Source: Sulfurovum sp. (GTDB taxonomy: Bacteria > Campylobacterota > Campylobacteria > Campylobacterales > Sulfurovaceae). Taken from it: DNA of 64,000 nucleotides. Below the pieces are notes generated by a model. It had not been told where the DNA came from. It searched no databases and saw only the letters and a list, made by a program, of their open reading frames with translations. Below, piece after piece: positions 41,234-51,225 of the stretch (position 1 is the first letter of the stretch; each line of letters starts with the position of its first letter). Both the position numbers and the translations under genes were made by a program. Location of the stretch: NCBI GenBank assembly GCA_027081115.1, contig JALWLD010000057.1, positions 110,397-174,396 on the forward strand, written 5' to 3'.

Positions 41234-42484
41234 ATGAAAAAAACTGTATGGCTGATAGTGTTTCTTGGTCTGCAAGGACTGAATGCACAAACTTTGACAC
41301 TCAGAGAATCCATTACAAGAACACTTGCACACCATCCTGATGTAAAACAGTTTATGTTGCGTATACAGCAGGCAGAGCAGGGTTACAATGCGGCTTATGC
41401 AGACTACCTGCCTCAGCTCGATCTCTCGGCAACGTATTCTCCACAGACTACCTATGTACTTCCTGTTAATGGTTCTTTTCATACATTGGATGATACAGGA
41501 TGGAATGCCGGTATTACATTACATCAAAAGGTTTGGGATTTTGCCAAAACTTCTGCTTTGGTTGAAGCATCCAAAAAAGATGAAGATATCTCTAAATTCT
41601 CACTGCAAGAGGTTAAAGCGCTATTGGCCTATAAAGTAAAGTCACTTTATGAACTTTTGGTTGTCCAACGTGAAGCTATTAAGGTACGAAAAAAAGATCT
41701 TGAAGCAAAAAAAGCATTTTATGATCAGTCAAGAGCTCTTGTGAAACAGGGCTTGAAGACAAATGCTGATGCACACCGTTTTCTTTCATCTGTTTATGTT
41801 GCCGAAGACAATCTTGCGATTGCCAAAGCCTCTTTTGAGAAAGCAAAAACATCACTTTCTCTTTATATGGGTATGCCTATAAAGAGTAATGTGAAACTGC
41901 AAAGCAGTGCTTTGAAGAAAAATGTGCATCCCAATAAATATGTAGAGCGTGATGTACTTGAGAGTAACTATAAAATGAAAATGGATGCACTGGTTGTTGA
42001 TAAGAGTCGACTTATTCATAAGTCAACCAAATCTGCACAGTTTGGATCCATTGACCTGGTAGCTTCACATAGTCGTTTTGATACGCTTAACAGCTACAAT
42101 ACTGACTATGTAGGGGTAAGCTACAATATACCGCTTTATACGGGTGGTAGAATGACGGCACAGGAGCAGCAGGCAAAGATAGGTTACCAGATTTCACGTG
42201 AACAGAGAGCATCGGATGAGCTGGCACTTAAAGAGGAGCTTCGTGCTTTGTTGATTGATATAAAACGTTATAGCAAGACGGTAAAAGCAAAAAAAGCACA
42301 ACTTGTTTCTGCAAAAAGTACACTTAGAGTACTTGAAGCCCGTTATAAAGAAGGTTTGGCTACCTATATTGAAGTCCTGGACAGTACAACACTTGTACTG
42401 AATGCAAAACTGGGTGTACTTGAAGCTTACTATTCAAGAAGTCTCGCACTTGATAGAATAGATTATTTAAAAGGAAAAATCTGA
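41234..42484 (+). CDS. TolC family outer-membrane protein
   Basis: Signal peptide (MKKTVWLIVFLGLQGLNA), OEP repeats; first of TolC-HlyD-ABC string. Confidence 0.9.
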   Translation: MKKTVWLIVFLGLQGLNAQTLTLRESITRTLAHHPDVKQFMLRIQQAEQGYNAAYADYLPQLDLSATYSPQTTYVLPVNGSFHTLDDTGWNAGITLHQKVWDFAKTSALVEASKKDEDISKFSLQEVKALLAYKVKSLYELLVVQREAIKVRKKDLEAKKAFYDQSRALVKQGLKTNADAHRFLSSVYVAEDNLAIAKASFEKAKTSLSLYMGMPIKSNVKLQSSALKKNVHPNKYVERDVLESNYKMKMDALVVDKSRLIHKSTKSAQFGSIDLVASHSRFDTLNSYNTDYVGVSYNIPLYTGGRMTAQEQQAKIGYQISREQRASDELALKEELRALLIDIKRYSKTVKAKKAQLVSAKSTLRVLEARYKEGLATYIEVLDSTTLVLNAKLGVLEAYYSRSLALDRIDYLKGKI

Positions 42485-43623
42485 TGCAAAAATGGTTAAA
42501 ATATCTGTTTGTAGTTTTATTGATAATGGCTGCTGCCACACTCTTCTACAAGAAAGTCTATATTCCAAAGACTACGTATGAAACGGTGTCATCAACACGT
42601 GGAGATCTTAGTATTGAAGTGTATGGCATAGGAAATGTCGGGGCAAAAAATATCTACAGTATCACTGCACAGACAGGGGGGAAGATACTCTCCATTTTAA
42701 CTGATGAAGGGAAGTGGGTTAAAAAAGGTGATCTGCTTATTAGTATAGACAGTGTTGATATTCCACAACTTCTTGCTGAGTCAAAGATTGCAGTAGCTAA
42801 AGCAAAATCAGAGTATGTTGCATCACAAAAAGAAATTGAAAGTCTGTTTGCACAAAAACGTTTGGCTCAGATTACCTATATACGCTACGAGAAGTTAAAA
42901 AAGCAGTCTTTTGCTTCCAAAGCAGAGTTTGATAAAGCAAAAGCTGATCTTGATGTGATCGATGCACAGATTGCTGCGAGTAAAGCACATATCACATCTG
43001 CCAAAATGGAGATAGACAGAGCAGAAAAAGGTTTGAATGCACTAAATGAGAAACTCTCACGCTATAAGATTTATGCACCAATTGATGGTTATGTGATTGC
43101 CCGCAAGGCAGAAGTTGCGCAGAGTGTATTACCATCACAGACCATTCTTCAAATTGTTGATCCCAAAAGTATCTGGATTAAAACCTATATTGATGAAAAA
43201 ATCAGTGGGAATGTCAAAGTAGGTCAGAAAGCGACTATCAAACTGCGCTCTGAGTATGAAAAACGTTTTGTTGGTACTGTTAAACGTATTGTAGCGCAGA
43301 GTGATGCTGTAACACAGGAGAGAGAAGTGAATGTTGCTTTTGATTCACTCCCTATTCCTTTTTACATTAATGAACAGGCAGAAGTGAGTATTGCTTCTCA
43401 TACCTATAAAGATGTGGTCAAGGTACCTACTCATGCATTGAGTTATTATAATGAAAAAACAGGTGTCTGGGTGGAAGAGAGTGGAAAAGCACATTTTATA
43501 GCATTAAAGGTTCTTGCACGTGGTCATAAAGAGGTTGCAGTATCTGGCTTGAAAGAGGGAGAGACGATCTTGATAGAATCATCAAAGAATAAAGCTCTCA
43601 AAGAGGGATCGAGTGTACACTGA
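42484..43623 (+). CDS. HlyD/MacA-like periplasmic adaptor
   Basis: N-terminal TM, GKILSILTDEGKWVKKGDLLISIDS, coiled-coil hairpin, IYAPIDGYVIARKAEV. Confidence 0.9.
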   Translation: MQKWLKYLFVVLLIMAAATLFYKKVYIPKTTYETVSSTRGDLSIEVYGIGNVGAKNIYSITAQTGGKILSILTDEGKWVKKGDLLISIDSVDIPQLLAESKIAVAKAKSEYVASQKEIESLFAQKRLAQITYIRYEKLKKQSFASKAEFDKAKADLDVIDAQIAASKAHITSAKMEIDRAEKGLNALNEKLSRYKIYAPIDGYVIARKAEVAQSVLPSQTILQIVDPKSIWIKTYIDEKISGNVKVGQKATIKLRSEYEKRFVGTVKRIVAQSDAVTQEREVNVAFDSLPIPFYINEQAEVSIASHTYKDVVKVPTHALSYYNEKTGVWVEESGKAHFIALKVLARGHKEVAVSGLKEGETILIESSKNKALKEGSSVH

Positions 43624-44774
43624 TGATCAATCTTGCTGAAAAAGATATACGACATACCTTTGGTAAATTTATCGTGACTGCAATGGGTGTAGGTATGTTG
43701 TTAGGAATTGTTCTTATTATGATCGGGGTTTATCGGGGAATGATCGTCGATGCCAAAGTATTGTTAGATGACCTCAATGTTGATCTTTGGGTAGTACAGG
43801 AAGATACACTGGGCCCATTTGCGGAAGCTTCACGTATTCACGAGGACCTTAAAGATTCTGTCTATGTAATTGATGGTGTGGAAAAGAGTACGGGAATCAC
43901 GTTTCAGAATCTTCAACTACCTACTTCAAAAAAACCGGTGCGAGTGGTAGCGGTAGGGTTTGATCCTTTTGATACGGTTGATCCTATAAATCCTAATCGG
44001 CTTGTTGAAGGGCGTGGGTTGAGACGTGACCACTATGAGATCGTTGTCTCTGATAATATTGGATTTAAAATGGCTGAAGAGATCTCTATTGGGCGTAATA
44101 CATATAAAGTTGTAGGTATTACACACGGAACTGTCTCGTCCGGTGGGGATCCTCTGGTATACATCAGTTTAAAAGATGCCCAGGAGCTACAGTTTTCTTA
44201 CTCTAACAATCGTATACGAAGTGATCGTGCCAGAGGTATTGGAGACAGTACTATCAATATGCCTATGGTCAATGCCGTTGTGGCAACAGTACGCCCGGGT
44301 TACAGTATTGATGAAGTTGCAGAGGGTATTCGAAATGGATTGCATAAAAGTGTCTATACCAGAGAAGGACAAAAAGATATTTTGACCAAAAACCTGATAG
44401 AACGTGCCTCCAAGCAAATTGGTCTGTTTACAGCTATTTTAGTGGTGGTCTCTACCATTATTATTGCGCTTATTATCTATACTATGACACTGGAAAAAAT
44501 GAAAGAGATTTCAATTATGAAACTAATTGGTATTCCTAATTCAATGATCATGAAGATGATTGTACAGGAGACTCTGTTGCTTGGTTTTCTGGCATTTATA
44601 TTTGGTAATGTATTTTCACATCTTATCTATAGTAAATTTCCTAAGCGGGTGGTACTTGAGATACCTGATGCCTGGATGCTCTTTGTTGTCATTATGATCG
44701 CTTCGATTCTTGCATCTCTGATTGGTATTAAAAAAGTGATCAATGCAGATCCAGCAGCGGCAATAGGAGGCTAA
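43623..44774 (+). CDS. ABC transporter permease (MacB/DevC/FtsX-type)
   Basis: N-terminal TM, periplasmic domain, C-terminal FtsX-like three TM; MKEISIMKLIG. Confidence 0.9.
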   Translation: MINLAEKDIRHTFGKFIVTAMGVGMLLGIVLIMIGVYRGMIVDAKVLLDDLNVDLWVVQEDTLGPFAEASRIHEDLKDSVYVIDGVEKSTGITFQNLQLPTSKKPVRVVAVGFDPFDTVDPINPNRLVEGRGLRRDHYEIVVSDNIGFKMAEEISIGRNTYKVVGITHGTVSSGGDPLVYISLKDAQELQFSYSNNRIRSDRARGIGDSTINMPMVNAVVATVRPGYSIDEVAEGIRNGLHKSVYTREGQKDILTKNLIERASKQIGLFTAILVVVSTIIIALIIYTMTLEKMKEISIMKLIGIPNSMIMKMIVQETLLLGFLAFIFGNVFSHLIYSKFPKRVVLEIPDAWMLFVVIMIASILASLIGIKKVINADPAAAIGG

Positions 44775-44775
44775 A

Positions 44776-45489
44776 ATGTCAAAACAGGCGATAAAAGTTG
44801 AAAATCTTGTCAAACATTTTGGAGAAGGGGACAGTCTTGTACGTGTGATAGAAGGGGCTGACTTTCGGGTGGACAAAGGAGAGTTGGTTGCACTTATTGC
44901 TCCTAGTGGTGCAGGGAAAACTACGCTTCTTATGATGATAGGCTGTGTGGAAGAACCGACAAGCGGAAAGATCTGGCTTGGGGATGAACTGGTTTATGAT
45001 AACAAATGGTTGACTAAAGTACAACGTAAGATCCGTCGTGAAAAGATTGGGTTTATCTTTCAGGCACACTATCTTATACCATTTTTAAATGTGATTGAAA
45101 ATGTTACACTTGTTCCTCAAACCAATGGTATTCCTGAAAAAGAAGCCAATGCCTTTGCCATGGAGCTTTTGGAATATTTTGATATAGCAGACAAAGCACA
45201 TAACCTCTCTTCTGAACTTTCCGGTGGTCAAAATCAGAGGGTTGCCATTGCCAGAGCACTTGCAAACAAACCACAGATCATTCTTGCAGATGAACCTACT
45301 GCTGCACTTGATACTGATCGTTCAGTCTCAGTGGTTAAAATGCTTAAAAAGATTGCACTCGATCAGGATGTTGCCATCATTATGGTTACTCATGATGAAG
45401 CAATGCTACCATTTTGTGATCGGATCTTAAAGATAGAAAATAAAAAAGTTGTCTCACATGAAGTACCTAAAGAGACAACAATGTTATAA
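44776..45489 (+). CDS. ABC transporter ATP-binding protein (MacB/LolD/DevA-type)
   Basis: IAPSGAGKTTLL, LSGGQNQRVAIARALANKPQIILADEPTAALD. Confidence 0.95.
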   Translation: MSKQAIKVENLVKHFGEGDSLVRVIEGADFRVDKGELVALIAPSGAGKTTLLMMIGCVEEPTSGKIWLGDELVYDNKWLTKVQRKIRREKIGFIFQAHYLIPFLNVIENVTLVPQTNGIPEKEANAFAMELLEYFDIADKAHNLSSELSGGQNQRVAIARALANKPQIILADEPTAALDTDRSVSVVKMLKKIALDQDVAIIMVTHDEAMLPFCDRILKIENKKVVSHEVPKETTML

Positions 45490-45490
45490 A

Positions 45491-45509
45491 GAGTAGTTGT
45501 TAACTACTC
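45491..45509. terminator. Convergent hairpin terminator candidate
   Basis: GAGTAGTT-GTT-AACTACTC, 8-bp perfect stem between convergent genes. Confidence 0.4.
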
Positions 45510-45823
45510 ATTTGTTGTAGGTAGTCATGCATCTGAAAATAGCCTATCATCATTTCAAACATCATTCGCCACATCAATTCCATACTAAAGAACATGAGGA
45601 GAAAAAAGAGCTTGGCATAGCGTTGGTTCTTAACATCTAGAGAGGAAAAAGCATCTAGAAATATCTCATTAAGAGAGCGGATGAATTGTACATTTTCTAC
45701 AAGGTATTTCCGACTTTTATAAAGTAGAATAGGGATGATAATCGCACCGATATAGTAGCAGACAATAAGAATATCTGCCGTTATAAAAGATTTAAACGTT
45801 AAAAAGTCAATAAGTGTTTGCAT
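45500..45823 (-). CDS. Hypothetical membrane protein (107 aa)
   Basis: Two hydrophobic helices; convergent with the ABC operon. Confidence 0.55.
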   Translation of the reverse strand: MQTLIDFLTFKSFITADILIVCYYIGAIIIPILLYKSRKYLVENVQFIRSLNEIFLDAFSSLDVKNQRYAKLFFLLMFFSMELMWRMMFEMMIGYFQMHDYLQQMSS

Positions 45824-45841
45824 AGAGATATTATAACCTAT

Positions 45842-46276
45842 TTAAAAATAGATCACTTTCATCTCTTTTTTTATGTTTTTATTAACGATAAAAGAGGCTG
45901 ACTTGAAGTTGGGAAGATTAAAAAAATTGATAGTTTCAAAATTACTCAATCCTACACCCTCTTCAGGCATGACCAGACCTTTGTCTATTTTATGATTGTT
46001 ATTCTCATCATGGTAAAAACTGACTGCATACTTTCCTTGTGGAAGGTTATTAAAGGTGGCTTTTGCATAGCCATTTTTCACTTTGACTCTTTTTTTCTTA
46101 AAGTAGAGGTTGAGTTTTTTATCAGGAATGGTTCCCTCTTTATTGTAGAGTGAAAACTGTACCTCTCCCTTATCATTCTTGAAGTTATCTGCTTCAACAG
46201 TTAACGTATAGCTGTCTTCAGAAGCAAAAAGTGTACTTCCTGATAAAAGTGAAAGAGCAAGTAATATATGTTTCAT
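45842..46276 (-). CDS. DUF2141 domain secreted protein
   Basis: Signal peptide; NDKGEVQFSLYN...ATFNNLPQGKYAVSFYHDENNNHKIDKG typical of DUF2141. Confidence 0.85.
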   Translation of the reverse strand: MKHILLALSLLSGSTLFASEDSYTLTVEADNFKNDKGEVQFSLYNKEGTIPDKKLNLYFKKKRVKVKNGYAKATFNNLPQGKYAVSFYHDENNNHKIDKGLVMPEEGVGLSNFETINFFNLPNFKSASFIVNKNIKKEMKVIYF

Positions 46277-46448
46277 TTGTAATCTCCTTGGGTATGGAGT
46301 AAGACTATAACAGACAAATGTGAATTAAAGTGGGATTATATGGCAGGATTGCATTCTCTTTGTTAGCAGAGTGTTAATGATGTGTATGTTAGAATAGTAG
46401 AACTATACATTAAAATCAAATAATTTTATATTTAAAGGCATTGGCTTC

Positions 46449-47075
46449 ATGAAACTTCTATTACTCGAAGATGACCATATCTTAAGTGAGACATTAGAGT
46501 TATTCCTTACAAAAGAGGGCTATGAAGTGGATGTTGCACTGAGTGAAGAAGAAGCCATAGAGTTGACATTTGAGCATCAGTATGACTTATATCTTTTTGA
46601 TATAAATCTTCCCGAGGGTAACGGTTTAGAGTTCTTAAAAGCATTGCGCCATGCGGAAGATGAGACACCTACTATCTTTATTACGGCATTGACCGATATG
46701 AATTCTATGGCAAAAGGCTTTGAACTTAATGCTATTGACTACATCAAAAAACCTTTTGAACCCGAAGAACTGCTTATTCGCCTAAAGGCAAAATTTAAGG
46801 ATGAGATACTTCATTACGGAGAGATAGAATATGATCCAAAGTCTCAAGTATTACGCAAAGATGGAAAAATTATCAATATAGGAAATGTACCTTTCCGTGT
46901 CTTTGTCAAATTACTTATGAATACAGGAAATGTGGTAACACAGGATATACTTTGTGAATGTCTGGAAAATCCATCGGGTAATGCACTGCGTGTTGCTTTG
47001 ACTAAGATAAAACAGAAACTTAATATTGAGATAACCAATGTACGTGGTCAAGGATACCTACTTGAAACGTTATGA
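46449..47075 (+). CDS. OmpR-type response regulator (TCS 2)
   Basis: LLLEDDHILSETLELFL...YLFDINLPEGNG...ITALTD...KKPFEPEEL. Confidence 0.92.
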   Translation: MKLLLLEDDHILSETLELFLTKEGYEVDVALSEEEAIELTFEHQYDLYLFDINLPEGNGLEFLKALRHAEDETPTIFITALTDMNSMAKGFELNAIDYIKKPFEPEELLIRLKAKFKDEILHYGEIEYDPKSQVLRKDGKIINIGNVPFRVFVKLLMNTGNVVTQDILCECLENPSGNALRVALTKIKQKLNIEITNVRGQGYLLETL

Positions 47076-48117
47076 AAAAGAGTCTTTGTTTAAGAACTTC
47101 CTGGTTTTCTTTTCTCTGCTTGAGTTTTTACTCGTCTTTTTGTTTTTAGAGTTGTATCATACAGAAAAGAGAGAATATCGTCAAAATCTCTTTAAAACCA
47201 TGCAAGTATGTAGTTATACACTTGAGTGTGATCAGTTTGAGTTTGACTTTGTTTCCAAAGATGAGGGAAACCCCAATACCTTGATAGGGAATAGTGAGCT
47301 GTATGCCTATTTCTCTATACCTACGTCAGAAAAGTTTTATATCAAGATTTTATATCCTCAAGAAGCACTTAAAAAAGATATAGATGAAATACAATCTGGA
47401 TTCTGGATACGTTTTATTTTAGCAACATTTTTACTTTTTATCACCGCACTTTTTTTTACTTTTTATTCACTCAAACCCATACGAAAAGCGTTACAACTCA
47501 ATGATGAGTTCATTAAAGACATATTACATGATTTCAATACACCTATAACCTCGATGGTACTCAATATTAAGATGTTCAAAGATGAAAAAGGGGAAGACCC
47601 CTTTATGCAGAGAATTTCACATAGTATAGATACGCTTCTTTTTTTACAAAATAATTTAAAACATTTTTTGTTTCATTCACCTTCACAAAATGAAAATGTT
47701 GATGTGGCTAAACTTGCAAAAGGGCGTATGGATTTTATTGCCAATGCCTATCCGAAAGTGATTTTCTCTTTTCATAAAGAAAATGATCTTTTTAAAAATA
47801 CCAACCCCGATCTACTCTCCCGTATTTTAGACAATATTTTGAGCAATGCTGCTAAATACAACCGTCCTAAAGGATCTGTACATGTTGTAATAAAAAAAGA
47901 ATCTCTTTTCATTGAAGATACCGGTAAGGGTATAGAAAATGCAGAAAAAGTGATGCAGCGTTACTATAAAGAGCAGGAGCGTGGACTTGGTTTGGGTTTG
48001 CATATTGTAAAGAAATTAACAACTGAGCTCAATATTGAGATAAAAATAGCTTCGACAGTAGGTGTCGGTACTACGATAGAACTGGATTTTCGACATATAA
48101 AAGAGGTAGATTCATGA
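47062..48117 (+). CDS. Sensor histidine kinase (TCS 2); start uncertain (TTG 47062 or ATG 47038)
   Basis: H-box LHDFNTPITSMVL, ILDNILSNAAKYN, DTGKGI, GLGLGLHIV. Confidence 0.88.
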   Translation: MKRYEKESLFKNFLVFFSLLEFLLVFLFLELYHTEKREYRQNLFKTMQVCSYTLECDQFEFDFVSKDEGNPNTLIGNSELYAYFSIPTSEKFYIKILYPQEALKKDIDEIQSGFWIRFILATFLLFITALFFTFYSLKPIRKALQLNDEFIKDILHDFNTPITSMVLNIKMFKDEKGEDPFMQRISHSIDTLLFLQNNLKHFLFHSPSQNENVDVAKLAKGRMDFIANAYPKVIFSFHKENDLFKNTNPDLLSRILDNILSNAAKYNRPKGSVHVVIKKESLFIEDTGKGIENAEKVMQRYYKEQERGLGLGLHIVKKLTTELNIEIKIASTVGVGTTIELDFRHIKEVDS

Positions 48118-48476
48118 GAATAGTAATATTTTTACTGGTATTTTTACTATACTTTACACCTTTATACCCCAAGTCTATTGATGCAGAGATTGAAGCGATA
48201 CAAAAAGCACCGGTTTCGGAACGTTTTAAACTAATGAATGAACTTAAAAAGAGACTTGTAAAGATGAAAGAGAAAGAGCGTATCCATGCACTTTCAAAAC
48301 TGCGAGCCAGTACCAAAAGTAAAAAAGCAAAAAAAGCTATAGGTAAAGTGGAACAACGTAGTAAGAGCATTGCAAAGCAACATTTAGAAAATGAGATGGA
48401 GAACCACATTGAGAATGAATTGGAGAACCAGATCCAGGAGAATAATGAAGAGAATGAAGGAGATGATGATGATTAA
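48114..48476 (+). CDS. Hypothetical exported Lys/Glu-rich coiled-coil protein
   Basis: Signal peptide-like N-terminus; basic middle; acidic tail EGDDDD; tight spacing after the kinase. Confidence 0.6.
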   Translation: MRIVIFLLVFLLYFTPLYPKSIDAEIEAIQKAPVSERFKLMNELKKRLVKMKEKERIHALSKLRASTKSKKAKKAIGKVEQRSKSIAKQHLENEMENHIENELENQIQENNEENEGDDDD

Positions 48477-49278
48477 ACCATTTTACACCATATTGCTTTT
48501 AAGTGGAGGTCTATGTGCTGAAGCTATACAAGATACAGATTTCGATGGTGTACCTGATGCACAAGATAACTGCCCCAACACCCCTTTTCTCAATCAGGTA
48601 AATTCCCAGGGGTGTACTACAAGTGTTTTGAGGCTCCCTGATGAGACAGATTATGACAGTATGACGATGACACTTGCAAGTGGTTATGAAAACAATGATG
48701 ATCTTCCTGGTGTGACAAAACAGTATAAGACAAAGTTTCAAGTTAATTATTATCATAATGACTGGAGTTATTCTATACGTAGTTCATTCCGTACTAGAGA
48801 TGATGACGGTGGCTTGGGAGATACAACATTGAAGATTCGAAAACGATTTCGTCTTAGTCCTGAAATCAGACTCAATTTGGGTGCTGGATTGAAGCTACCA
48901 ACCTATGATTTCCTTGGAAACAAAACAGACTATAAACTCTATAGTTCACTCTATTATTATCCGACAGGTGCAGTCTCTTTTTTTGGAGGGTTTAATTACA
49001 CCTTCATTCAAGATGAAGAGATCATGGGAGAGTTACAGAATAGAAGTAATCTTTATGTGGGTGCAGGATACTTTTTTAGAGATGATCTCTATGCAAATAT
49101 TACCTATATGTATGAAAAGAGTAAGTATGTTTATGAACACCCTGAATATTCACTTTCAGGAACACTTTTTTATCAGGTGACTGACAGTTGGTTTGCCACA
49201 CTCTATTATAAACAAGATATTTTAGATGAAGATCTTCATGAAGAACTTTACTTTAAGTTAGGATATAAATTCTGGTAG
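48469..49278 (+). CDS. Outer-membrane beta-barrel protein with thrombospondin type 3-like Ca-binding motif
   Basis: DTDFDGVPDAQDNCPNTP motif then barrel strands ending LGYKFW; AAGGAG 6 nt before ATG 48469. Confidence 0.78.
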   Translation: MIKPFYTILLLSGGLCAEAIQDTDFDGVPDAQDNCPNTPFLNQVNSQGCTTSVLRLPDETDYDSMTMTLASGYENNDDLPGVTKQYKTKFQVNYYHNDWSYSIRSSFRTRDDDGGLGDTTLKIRKRFRLSPEIRLNLGAGLKLPTYDFLGNKTDYKLYSSLYYYPTGAVSFFGGFNYTFIQDEEIMGELQNRSNLYVGAGYFFRDDLYANITYMYEKSKYVYEHPEYSLSGTLFYQVTDSWFATLYYKQDILDEDLHEELYFKLGYKFW

Positions 49279-49284
49279 GAAGAT

Positions 49285-49308
49285 ACCTTTTTTTATATAA
49301 AAAAAGGT
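49285..49308. terminator. 24-bp perfect palindrome, bidirectional terminator candidate
   Basis: ACCTTTTTTTATATAAAAAAAGGT between convergent genes. Confidence 0.5.
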
Positions 49309-49385
49309 CTGTCCGGATTAGTTTAGAAGTATTATAGATAGGGAGAAGGAGAGAAAGGGGGAAAACTCTCCTTCTATTTTGAAGA

Positions 49386-51065
49386 TTAATCTCCACTTGG
49401 TCCATTATGGCAGTCATAACAGCTCACTTTGTGTCCTTTTGTAAAGTTCTTTTGACCCCATTCTGTTGAGAATGAACGGTTCGTCCATGTAGATGAGAGT
49501 ACAGAACCTCTATAGTCTTGACCATGACATGTTTTACATTGTGCAGGATTGTTTTCTGCTGCATCTTCATGATCTCCAACCCAAGATTGTCCTACAGGGT
49601 GCATACCATGAGGTCCACCAGTTACTGTTTTTGGTACAGTTGTGTGACATGCTGTACACTCTGCAATAGTACCGGTATGACCTTGCATCTGTTCACTGAG
49701 TATATTGTCTGCGTTATGTGCCGGATAGATAGCATGGGTAGCTCCATGACATGCTTCACATTGTAATTTACCATGACCGGTACTGTATCGGTAGAGACTA
49801 AGTCCTGTTGCTGGTGTATTAAGGTTGGTAGCAAACTGTGTATCGACCACATGTCTGAGTGTATTGGTTGCAGGATCGATTGCTGAGATCTCTCTTTTTC
49901 CATTGTAGTGACAAGCTTGACAGTTTGGCTCATTGAACCATCCTTCTCTGCTGCTACTTCCTACGGCAGTCATATTACCGTGACAACTCTGACACTGCAT
50001 GGCATTGTTACCGTTAGCATCTTTTGCATCTCCCATAGCACCTCTTAGACATTTTGTCTGTGCACCAGGGTGGCAAGTATAGCAGGCATTTCTGTTGGTA
50101 ATATCATCAAGTGGTAATCCATTTAATGGATCAATAACTTTTGAGTGCTTTGCATGTATAGCTGAAGTAAAGGCTGATATATTATTTACACCTGTACCAG
50201 GCAATGCATTGGATCGGTGACATGCCGCACAAAGAATGGCGGTACCAGCGTTGGCTGTGGCTTCAAGGCCATTGGGATCATAGTTATATCCCTTTACCTG
50301 TAATGCAGCAGTATTGTTGGTAACTGCATTGGGGTTCTTTTCATCATGCAAACGTAAAATATTGAACTTGAAATCTTTTTCAGGATCAGCATTATTTACC
50401 CAACCAGCTGCTGGTGTGGCATCAGCATTTGCTGAATTACTCTCATGACACCGTTTACAATCCATCTCGTCACTGACGGGTAGTACCGTTGTAGCTTCTG
50501 AGAGGATATTCCCCTGTGCATCTTTTGCAATTATTTTGACTAAAGGGTAATAGTTTTTACTACCATCATCATTGTATGGAGTTATAGGGATACCCTCTGC
50601 TTCCCACCATTGGTGTGTGGCATTAAAGGTAAGCTTTTGAGGTGTTGTACTCGGTGTCTTTACCCCGGTAAGTCCTGTATCTTTAGCCAGTACTGCACCA
50701 AAAAGTGATTTACTATGGTCCCAGAAGTTTGTTTTGTCAGTACTTGTGGTATTCATTTTCCCATCTGTACCCTTGACTGCTTCATAGGTTAGTGTTATTC
50801 CTGAAGTAACAAGGTCACCATTTTTGTCTTTAATTTGTGCATGCAGATTGTTGTAGGGAGGCAGGACTGAGAAGACTGCAAAGTCATTTCCATCCATACA
50901 GTGCATCCCCAGATCATTCCAGGCGGTTAGTGCATATTTGTAGGATGCATTGGGTGCATTTAGTACTGGATCACTGATATCTTCAGTATCTCCATCTTCA
51001 CCTCCACCACAACCGGCAATCATTAAGGAAGCTGATAAGGCAAGCCATAATTTTTTATGTTTCAT
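49386..51065 (-). CDS. Nonaheme c-type cytochrome lipoprotein
   Basis: Lipobox LMIAGC; nine CxxCH motifs (CKRCH, CAACH, CYTCH, CQSCH, CQACH, CEACH, CTACH, CKTCH, CYDCH); N-terminal WNDLGMHCMD motif. Confidence 0.92.
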   Translation of the reverse strand: MKHKKLWLALSASLMIAGCGGGEDGDTEDISDPVLNAPNASYKYALTAWNDLGMHCMDGNDFAVFSVLPPYNNLHAQIKDKNGDLVTSGITLTYEAVKGTDGKMNTTSTDKTNFWDHSKSLFGAVLAKDTGLTGVKTPSTTPQKLTFNATHQWWEAEGIPITPYNDDGSKNYYPLVKIIAKDAQGNILSEATTVLPVSDEMDCKRCHESNSANADATPAAGWVNNADPEKDFKFNILRLHDEKNPNAVTNNTAALQVKGYNYDPNGLEATANAGTAILCAACHRSNALPGTGVNNISAFTSAIHAKHSKVIDPLNGLPLDDITNRNACYTCHPGAQTKCLRGAMGDAKDANGNNAMQCQSCHGNMTAVGSSSREGWFNEPNCQACHYNGKREISAIDPATNTLRHVVDTQFATNLNTPATGLSLYRYSTGHGKLQCEACHGATHAIYPAHNADNILSEQMQGHTGTIAECTACHTTVPKTVTGGPHGMHPVGQSWVGDHEDAAENNPAQCKTCHGQDYRGSVLSSTWTNRSFSTEWGQKNFTKGHKVSCYDCHNGPSGD

Positions 51066-51225
51066 TTTTCTCTCCTTCTAGTAGAAATATTTCAAATTTT
51101 AACTTAAGAAGTGTTAGCGGTTTGTGTCTATAAAATATCTATAAAAGGATGTACGATAAAAACTTCATACTTTTTTCATACTTTCACTCTACAATGGCTT
51201 ACTCTTTAAAAGAAGGAATGAATAA

